64,000 nucleotides of DNA from NCBI GenBank assembly GCA_033856255.1, contig JAWVFH010000025.1, forward strand, positions 51,198 through 115,197, given 5' to 3'. Below, piece by piece: positions 58,372-64,000 of the stretch (position 1 is the stretch's first letter; every line of letters begins with the position of its first letter). The position numbers were made by a program, and so were the translations under genes. This DNA is from WHSW01 sp033856255. GTDB taxonomy: Bacteria > Actinomycetota > Thermoleophilia > Solirubrobacterales > 70-9. The notes below the pieces were generated by a model. It searched no databases. It was not told the DNA's origin and saw only the letters and a list, made by a program, of their open reading frames with translations.

Positions 58372-59577
58372 ATGATCGTCTGCGCCCTGATCCCCCGCCT
58401 CTCGCTCTCGAGCGCGCTGGGCGACCGGCGCGAGCTCTTCGGCCGGCCCGTTGCCCTGGCCCCCGAACCCGGTGGCCCGCAGGTGATCGGCGAGGCCTCG
58501 GGGGCGGCGGAGGCGTTCGGGGTGCGCGCCGGGATGCGGCTCGGCGAGGCGCTCTCGCGCTGCCCCGCCCTCACCCTGGTGGCGCCCGACCCGGTGCGGG
58601 CCGAGGCCGTATGGGAGCGCTCGCTTCGCGCCCTCGAGTCGATCGGCGCCCGGGTCGAGCCCGCGCGTCCCGGCGAAGCCTTCTTCGCCGCCGCGCCGCT
58701 GCGCGGCCTCCACGGCGAGGTCGAGTCGGTGCTCGCCCGGGCGCGGCGCGTGCTGCGTCCTCCGGCCAGGGTGGGCGCCGGGCCGAACCGGCTCTGCGCG
58801 CGAGCGGCGGCCGCCCGGATGCGGGCCCGCCGGCCGTCGACCGTGGTCACCGGGACCGCGGCGCGGCGCCTGCTCGCCGAGCTGCCGGTGGACGCGCTGC
58901 GGGACCGGTTCGGCGACGAGTGGGCGGGGGCCGAGATCCCCGAGACCCTGCGCCGGCTCGGGGTGCGGACGCTGGGCGAGCTCGCCGCGCTGCCCGCCGA
59001 GGCGGTCGCCGACCGCTTCGGCAAGCCGGGGCTGGTGGCGTTGCGATTGGCGCGCGGCGCCGATCAGCCGCTGCGCCCGCGGCACCCCCACGACGAGATC
59101 GAATGCAGGCTCGGGCTTCCCGAGGCGGCCTCGGGCCAGCAGCTCGAGCAGGCGCTCGGGCTCCTGGTCGAGCGCCTGCTGGCCCATCCGGCGCGAGCGG
59201 AGCGGACGATCCGCCGGCTGCGGATCGAGGCTCGGCTCGCGGGCGCCGGCGGCTGGCGCTGCGAGGTCGCCCTGCGCAGCGCCAGCGCCGACTCCGAACG
59301 GCTTCTGCTGGCGCTCGCCCCTCGGCTCTCTGAGCTCCCCGGCCCCGCTTCGTGGCTGGGGCTGAGGGCGGTGGAGCTCGGGCCGGAGGCCGGCGAGCAG
59401 GGGACGCTGGGGCGCTCGCCGGCCGAGGAGCGGCGCGGGCGGCTGACCGAGGCCGTGCGCCAGGTGCGCTCGGCCGCCGGCCGCGACGCCGTCCTGCGGG
59501 TGCTCGAGATCGACCCCCGCTCGCGAGTGCCCGAGCGCCGAGCGATCCTCGCGCCGTTCAGTGACCGCGATGGATAG
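58372..59577 (+). CDS. imuB: ImuB-type inactive Y-family polymerase (mutasome adaptor)
   Basis: 401 residues. Y-family order with the palm and little-finger layout, but the catalytic acids are lost: the first motif reads CALIPRLSL instead of D-x-D-A-F-F, and the 'SIDEAYLD' motif reads RPGEAFFAA. ImuB in mycobacteria is an inactive adaptor that links DnaE2 to the beta clamp and to ImuA'. The canonical clamp motif near the C-terminus is not clear; EQGTLG occupies about that place. LexA box immediately upstream. No imuA' is in the window. Confidence 0.85.
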   Translation: MIVCALIPRLSLSSALGDRRELFGRPVALAPEPGGPQVIGEASGAAEAFGVRAGMRLGEALSRCPALTLVAPDPVRAEAVWERSLRALESIGARVEPARPGEAFFAAAPLRGLHGEVESVLARARRVLRPPARVGAGPNRLCARAAAARMRARRPSTVVTGTAARRLLAELPVDALRDRFGDEWAGAEIPETLRRLGVRTLGELAALPAEAVADRFGKPGLVALRLARGADQPLRPRHPHDEIECRLGLPEAASGQQLEQALGLLVERLLAHPARAERTIRRLRIEARLAGAGGWRCEVALRSASADSERLLLALAPRLSELPGPASWLGLRAVELGPEAGEQGTLGRSPAEERRGRLTEAVRQVRSAAGRDAVLRVLEIDPRSRVPERRAILAPFSDRDG

Positions 59578-59815
59578 GCCGCAGGTCTACTGGCCGCGGC
59601 CGATCGCCGTGCGAGCCGACGAGGCCGGGATCCCGCTCGCGGTGGCCGGGATCGCGGTCGAGTCGGTGCGCGAGGAGTGGCTGGTCGAGGACCGCTGGTG
59701 GACGCCGAAACCCCTGCAAAGGCGGTATTTCGAGGTGGTGCTCGCCGACGGGCGCAACCTGGTCGTCTTCCGCGAGCCGCCCGACGGCGCGCGCTGGTAC
59801 GAGCAGCGGGCATGA
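59570..59815 (+). CDS. DUF6504 protein of the imuB-dnaE2 cassette
   Basis: 81 residues from ATG 59570, overlapping imuB by 8 bp (a GTG at 59561 is possible). WLVEDRWWTPKPLQRRYFEVVLADGRN and FREPPDGARWYEQ match the small DUF6504 proteins regularly found between imuB and dnaE2 in actinobacteria. Role in translesion synthesis is inferred from this linkage. ATGA overlap with dnaE2. Confidence 0.8.
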   Translation: MDRPQVYWPRPIAVRADEAGIPLAVAGIAVESVREEWLVEDRWWTPKPLQRRYFEVVLADGRNLVVFREPPDGARWYEQRA

Positions 59816-62800
59816 ACTACGTCGAGTTGCATGCCCATTCCTCATACTCGTTCCTCGACGGCGCCTCGCTGCCGGAGGAGCTCGCGACCCGGGCGGCCGA
59901 GTACGGATACGAGGCGTTCGCGCTCACCGACCACGACAACGTCTGCGGCGCGATGGAGATGGCGCAGGCCTGCAAGGACCTGGGGGTCAGGGCAATTCAT
60001 GGAGCCGAACTGACCATTGACGGCCTCGGTCATCTGACCGTGCTGGCGGAGAGCCCGACCGGCTGGCGAAACCTCTGCCGGCTGCTGACCGAGGCGCACG
60101 CCGGAACGCGGCCCAAGCCCGATCGCGACCCCCTCCTCCCCGCCCTGCCGCTCGACTCGCTACTCGAGTGCAACGAGGGGCTCATCTGTCTGTCGGGCTG
60201 TGCCCGCGACGGTGTCCTCGCCGGCGAGCGGAACCAGGAGGTTGCGCGCCGGCTGCTGGGAGCCTTTGGCCGCGAGCGCTTCCGGGTCGAGCTGCAGCGG
60301 CCGCTGTGGCGCCGCGACCGGGCTCGCAACCGGTGGCTGGCCGGGGTCGCCGAACGGCTCGGCGTCGCCTGCGTCGCGACCGGCAACGTCCATTCCCACG
60401 ACCGGCGCCGGGCGGAGCTGCAGGACGCCCTGGTCGCCGTGCGCGCCCGCACGACCCTGGAGGAGTCGGAGCCGCTGCGCCGCGGCAACGCAAGCTCGGT
60501 GCTCGCCCCGCCGGCGTCGATCGCGGCGCGCTTTCGCGATCACCCCGGGGCGGTGGCCGAGGCCGCGCGGCTGGCCGACCGCCTGCGCTTCGACCTCACA
60601 GCCGAGCTGGGCTACCGCTACCCCGGCGCCGAGGACCCCGACGCCGACCGCACCCTGGCCGAGATCTGCCGCGGCCGGCTCGAGCTCCGCTACGAGGGCA
60701 TGCCCGAGCGCCCCGAGGCCGAGCGGCGGCTCGACGAGGAGCTGCGGGTGATCCGCGAGCTCGACCTCTCCGGCTTCTTCCTCCTGCACTTCGACCTGCT
60801 CGAGCTGGCGCGCGAGGTCGCGGTCGAGGTCCGCGGCCCGGACTCGGCGCGCAACCTGCTGCCTCCGGGTCGCGGGCGGGGCTCGAGCGTGAGCTCGGTC
60901 GTCTGCTATCTGACCGGCCTCTCACACGTCGACCCGGTCCGGGCGGGGCTGTTCCTGGGCAGGTTCCTCAACGACGACGTCACCGAGATGCCCGACATCG
61001 ACCTCGACTTCCCCCGCGACATCCGCGAGCGGCTGATCCCCCGCGTCCACGAGCGCTACGGGCGCGAGCGCTCGGCGCTCGTCTCCGCCTTCGCCTGCTA
61101 CCGCTCGCGGGGCGCGGTCCGCGACCTCGGCAAGACGCTCGGCCTGCCGCCGGGCGAGATCGAGCGCGTCGCCCAGATCGCCGACATGTACTCGCGTGGC
61201 GACGAGGTCGAGAGCGACATCGCCGAGGTCCTGGGCGCCGGGCGGGCGGCCTCGTCACGGTGGCGCTGCCTGGCGCGGCTGGCCCGCGAGGCCTGGGGCC
61301 TGCCCCGCCACCTCTCTCAGCATCCGGGCGGGATGGTCCTCTCCACGCGTCCCCTGATCGACGTCTGCCCGGTGCAGCCGGCGGCGATGGAGGGACGCCA
61401 GATCGTCCAGTGGGACAAGGACTCGTGCGCGGACGCGGGCTTTCTGAAGCTCGACCTGCTCGGCCTCGGGATGCTCTCGGCGGTCGAGCGCTGCGTCGAG
61501 ATGATCGCCGCCGCCCGCGACGAGCGGATCGACCTCTCGCGAATCCCGCTCGACGACGAGCCCACCTTCGAGGCGATCCGGGCGGCCGAGACCACGGGCG
61601 TGTTCCAGATCGAGAGCCGCGCCCAGATGCAGATGCTGCCGCGCAGCCTGCCCGAGACGCTCGACGACGTGGTCGTCCAGGTGGCGCTCGTGCGTCCGGG
61701 CCCGATCCAGGGCGGCGCCGTGCATCCATATCTCGAGCGCCGCCGCTTGCTGCGTGAGAACCCGGATTACGAGGTGCCTTACGAGCACCCGAGCCTGGAG
61801 CCGATCCTCGCCGAGACGCTCGGCGCGATCGTCTTCCAGGACCAGGTGATCCAGGTGGCGATGGCGATGGCCGGCTTTTCCGCCGGCGAGGCGGAGGGGC
61901 TGCGGCGGGCGATGAGCCGCAAGCGCTCGGAGGCGGCGCTGAACGCCTACGGCGAGCGCTTCGTCGCCGGCGCGGTCGAGCGCGCCGTCGACCGCGGGCT
62001 CGCCGAACGGGTCTTCGAGCAGGTGCGCGGCTTCTCGGGCTTCGGCTTTCCGAAGTCGCACGCGGCGGCCTTCGGCCTGCTCGCCTACCAGTCCACCTGG
62101 CTTCGCGTCCACTACGGCCCGGAGCTGCTCTGCGCCCTGTTCAACGAGCAGCCGATGGGCTTCTATCCCCCCGACTCGCTCACCCACGAGGCGCAGCGGC
62201 GCGGGATCGAGGTCCGGGGCGTGGACGTGAACGCCAGCGACGTCGAGTGCACGGTCGAGCCCTGCGACGGGGGCGAGCCCGCCGTTCGCTTCGGGCTCGG
62301 CTACGTCAAGGGAATCGGGGAGCAGGACGCCGCCGCCCTGGTCGGCGAGCGCGAGCGCGGCGGCCCCTATCGCGACCTCGCCGACCTCGCCTCGCGCTCC
62401 GGGGCCGGCCGCGACGGGCTCGAGCGGCTCGCCTGGGCGGGCGCGTGCGAGTCGCTCGGGGTGGCAGCCGGCCAGGCGCCGCGCCGGTCCGAGCTCTGGC
62501 GGCTGGGGGTGGCGCGCGGCGGCCAACAGGTCCGAGGACGCTCCTGGGCGCAGCTGGCGCTGCCGCTTCCCCTCCCCGCTCCGCCGGACCTGCGCCCGCT
62601 CGACTCCTGGGAGCGCATCGTCGCCGACTACGCCTCGACCGGAGTCACCCTGGGCGAGCACCCGGTCGAGGTCCTGCGCCCGGAGCTCGGTGACGGCCTC
62701 GTGCGCACCGAGGACCTGCTCGAGATCGCCGACCGCACGCAGATCCGGATCGCCGGCCTGGTCGTCGCCCGCCAGCGCCCGGCGACCGCGAAGGGGGTCG

Positions 62801-63096
62801 TCTTCATGCTGCTCGAGGACGAAGCGGGGGTCGCCAACGTGATCGTGCCCCCGCCCGTTTACGAGCGCTGCCGGCTGGCGGTGCGGACGGCGTCGTTCGC
62901 GCTCGTCGCCGGCCGCCTCGAGCGGCGCGAGAACGTCCTCAACGTGGTCGCCGACTCGGTCGAGCGGCTCTCCGTGCCCGCCGACGCGGTCGGTGGTCAG
63001 GTGCGCCAGATCGAGCCTCCCGCCGACCGCGAGACCGGCCCCGAAGAGCTCGCCGCGGTCGCCCCGCGCGCCCACAGCTTCGGGCGGAGAGGCTGA
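59812..63096 (+). CDS. dnaE2: Error-prone DNA polymerase DnaE2
   Basis: 1094 residues. N-terminal PHP domain (YVELHAHSSYSFLDGAS, LTDHDNVCGAMEM), then the C-family polymerase core with the catalytic PDIDLDFPRD (near 395-403), FGFPKSHAAAFGLLAYQSTWLR and the OB-fold end IRIAGLVVARQRPATAKGVVF. This is the DnaE2 branch used for damage-induced mutagenesis, supported by linkage to imuB and the SOS box. It is followed by a second SOS-like palindrome and a small ORF. Confidence 0.92.
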   Translation: MNYVELHAHSSYSFLDGASLPEELATRAAEYGYEAFALTDHDNVCGAMEMAQACKDLGVRAIHGAELTIDGLGHLTVLAESPTGWRNLCRLLTEAHAGTRPKPDRDPLLPALPLDSLLECNEGLICLSGCARDGVLAGERNQEVARRLLGAFGRERFRVELQRPLWRRDRARNRWLAGVAERLGVACVATGNVHSHDRRRAELQDALVAVRARTTLEESEPLRRGNASSVLAPPASIAARFRDHPGAVAEAARLADRLRFDLTAELGYRYPGAEDPDADRTLAEICRGRLELRYEGMPERPEAERRLDEELRVIRELDLSGFFLLHFDLLELAREVAVEVRGPDSARNLLPPGRGRGSSVSSVVCYLTGLSHVDPVRAGLFLGRFLNDDVTEMPDIDLDFPRDIRERLIPRVHERYGRERSALVSAFACYRSRGAVRDLGKTLGLPPGEIERVAQIADMYSRGDEVESDIAEVLGAGRAASSRWRCLARLAREAWGLPRHLSQHPGGMVLSTRPLIDVCPVQPAAMEGRQIVQWDKDSCADAGFLKLDLLGLGMLSAVERCVEMIAAARDERIDLSRIPLDDEPTFEAIRAAETTGVFQIESRAQMQMLPRSLPETLDDVVVQVALVRPGPIQGGAVHPYLERRRLLRENPDYEVPYEHPSLEPILAETLGAIVFQDQVIQVAMAMAGFSAGEAEGLRRAMSRKRSEAALNAYGERFVAGAVERAVDRGLAERVFEQVRGFSGFGFPKSHAAAFGLLAYQSTWLRVHYGPELLCALFNEQPMGFYPPDSLTHEAQRRGIEVRGVDVNASDVECTVEPCDGGEPAVRFGLGYVKGIGEQDAAALVGERERGGPYRDLADLASRSGAGRDGLERLAWAGACESLGVAAGQAPRRSELWRLGVARGGQQVRGRSWAQLALPLPLPAPPDLRPLDSWERIVADYASTGVTLGEHPVEVLRPELGDGLVRTEDLLEIADRTQIRIAGLVVARQRPATAKGVVFMLLEDEAGVANVIVPPPVYERCRLAVRTASFALVAGRLERRENVLNVVADSVERLSVPADAVGGQVRQIEPPADRETGPEELAAVAPRAHSFGRRG

Positions 63097-63134
63097 TTTG
63101 CAGCCACTTTACGCACAGGTGCAAGATCCCTTGC

Positions 63135-63148
63135 AGAACATACGTTCT
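63135..63148. promoter_or_regulatory. Second LexA-like palindrome beyond dnaE2
   Basis: AGAACATACGTTCT is a perfect GAAC-N4-GTTC palindrome (CAGAAC...GTTCTG over 16 bp) with the purine/pyrimidine spacer pattern of the actinobacterial SOS box; the outer base differs from CGAAC. It overlaps the -35 region of a possible TAGCCT (-10, 63164-63169) whose start point falls on the GTG at 63177. Confidence 0.6.
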
Positions 63149-63176
63149 GTCCGAGCGCGTTCCTAGCCTGCCCCGG

Positions 63177-63440
63177 GTGAGATCGAGAGACGACAAGAAC
63201 GAGCTTCGGCACCGGATCCTCGGTGCGATCGACCTGGCGATCGACTTCGCCACACTCGGCGAATACGGCCTCGAGCCCCTTCCCGCTAAAGACGCGGGCA
63301 GCCTCGCGGACGGGCCCTGTCGCGAACGGCCCGGTCAGTTGACCGGATGGGAGGCGTTCGCGAAGGCTCGCCGCGGGGGGTGCGTCCAGGTACAGCGGTC
63401 GTGCAACGGTCGCGTCCGGCGCCTGCACGAGCTCGGCTAG
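63177..63440 (+). CDS. Possible SOS-controlled small protein, unrecognised
   Basis: 87 codons from GTG 63177, 28 bp after the LexA-like palindrome. The first half reads as an amphipathic helix (NELRHRILGAIDLAIDFATL), the second half is basic and Arg/Gly-rich and may be non-conserved. No family is recognised and it could be a chance frame. The position of -10-like and box sequences suggests a leaderless SOS-controlled message. Confidence 0.35.
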   Translation: MRSRDDKNELRHRILGAIDLAIDFATLGEYGLEPLPAKDAGSLADGPCRERPGQLTGWEAFAKARRGGCVQVQRSCNGRVRRLHELG

Positions 63441-63454
63441 GCCCTGGGCAAGGG

Positions 63455-63504
63455 GGGGTCCCCGACGTTAGGTACGCATATGACGTCGTAACGTCGGTGA
63501 CCCC
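63455..63504. other. 16-bp imperfect inverted repeat before the rRNA terminator
   Basis: GGGGTC-C-CCGACGTTA (63455-63470) and TAACGTCGG-T-GACCCC (63489-63504) are inverted repeats with one mismatch and an 18-nt loop. The strand of action is unknown; it separates the small ORF from the minus-strand rRNA operon end. Confidence 0.55.
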
Positions 63505-63518
63505 TGTGCCGCAACGAC

Positions 63519-63544
63519 AGAGAGCCGCCCGGAGGCGGCTCTCT
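63519..63544 (-). terminator. Terminator hairpin of the rRNA operon
   Basis: AGAGAGCCGCC-CGGA-GGCGGCTCTCT forms a perfect 11-bp stem with a 4-nt loop 7 bp beyond the 5S 3' end. It would terminate minus-strand rRNA transcripts; the following T-run is weak. Confidence 0.75.
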
Positions 63545-63550
63545 GAGAAG

Positions 63551-63667
63551 AAACGGCGGCGACCTACTCTCCCAGGGACGCGAGTCCCAAGTACCATCGG
63601 CGCTGAGGGGCTTAACTGCTCTGTTCGGAATGGGAAGAGGTGTTTCCCCCTCGCTATGACCACCGAA
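63551..63667 (-). rRNA. rrf: 5S ribosomal RNA
   Basis: The reverse complement contains the conserved 5S pieces GGTGGTCATAGCG, CCCATTCCGAACAGAGCAG, GTTAAGCCC, CGCCGATGGTACTTGG and GGGAGAGTAGGTCGCCGCCG, about 117 nt long. It is the last gene of the rRNA operon, following 23S. Confidence 0.95.
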
Positions 63668-63770
63668 ATTGGTCGAGACCGCGCGCCTCCTCTGCGGGAG
63701 ACGCCCAGCCCCGGTGGGGCTTGAAAACTGCACCGCAAGCCGCGAAAGCAAAAGCGCATTCAAAAAACAT
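63668..63770 (-). other. 23S-5S internal spacer
   Basis: About 100 bp between the two rRNAs. It includes short GC-rich inverted repeats (for example GCCCAGCCCCGGTGGGGC) of the kind cut during rRNA processing. No tRNA is present in it. Confidence 0.6.

Positions 63771-64000
<230 letters not shown>

Overview
The window looks like chromosomal core DNA of a high-GC actinobacterium from the deep-branching class Thermoleophilia (Solirubrobacterales-like). Four things point there: very GC-rich coding DNA with many GTG/TTG starts; a mycobacterial-type pgsA-garA-ftsR cluster that also carries a one-motif RsiG; secreted proteins whose C-terminal Ig-like and lysine-rich repeats are common in that order; and an ImuB-DUF6504-DnaE2 cassette under an actinobacterial LexA box. 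The placement is inferred from gene content; no 16S gene is present. I see no insertion sequences, prophage, CRISPR or tRNA genes.

Layout. 1-5.5 kb: a broken secreted metalloprotease-like gene, NAD synthetase, and small membrane, thioesterase and beta-propeller genes. 5.6-11.6 kb (minus): a compact signalling and lipid run of proS, pgsA, rsiG-like, garA-like FHA, ftsR-like MerR, SRPBCC and an FAD-linked oxidase. 11.6-18.9 kb: an envelope-glycan set (GT2, GtrA, methyltransferase, two GT-C-like membrane proteins, an SGNH hydrolase) with two long tail-to-tail overlaps. 18.9-33.4 kb: ispG, several secreted or oxidoreductase genes, acyl-CoA synthetase, then rseP, dxr, cdsA, uppS, frr, pyrH, tsf and rpsB. 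This is the classical rpsB-to-proS order, stretched and interrupted by other genes, including nfo on the opposite strand.

33.6-39.0 kb (minus): cca, pgeF, yggS, sepF, proC, yggT, lspA and rluA-type genes, a division and envelope neighbourhood. 39-41.2 kb: two unusual surface proteins. 41.3-49.0 kb (minus): murA followed by hisZ-G-D-B-H-A, two small ORFs and hisF. 49-52 kb: HD protein, alpha/beta hydrolase and a divergent isocitrate/isopropylmalate dehydrogenase-like enzyme. 52-57.7 kb: a complete branched-chain-amino-acid-type ABC importer, whose binding protein lies convergently on the other strand. 58.3-63.1 kb: the SOS mutasome cassette. 63.5-64 kb: the 3' end of an rRNA operon (23S then 5S, minus strand).

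The most interesting points are: (i) the pgsA-rsiG-garA-ftsR cluster, which puts probable c-di-GMP, Ser/Thr-phosphorylation and division control side by side; (ii) two LexA-type palindromes, one at imuB and a second in front of an unrecognised small ORF beyond dnaE2; (iii) mutually exclusive hairpins around the start codon at 2724; (iv) paired operator-like palindromes 21 bp apart between gtrA and a methyltransferase; (v) MurA with the Cys-to-Asp change linked to fosfomycin resistance; and (vi) a CCA-adding enzyme homologue with N-x-D in place of D-x-D.
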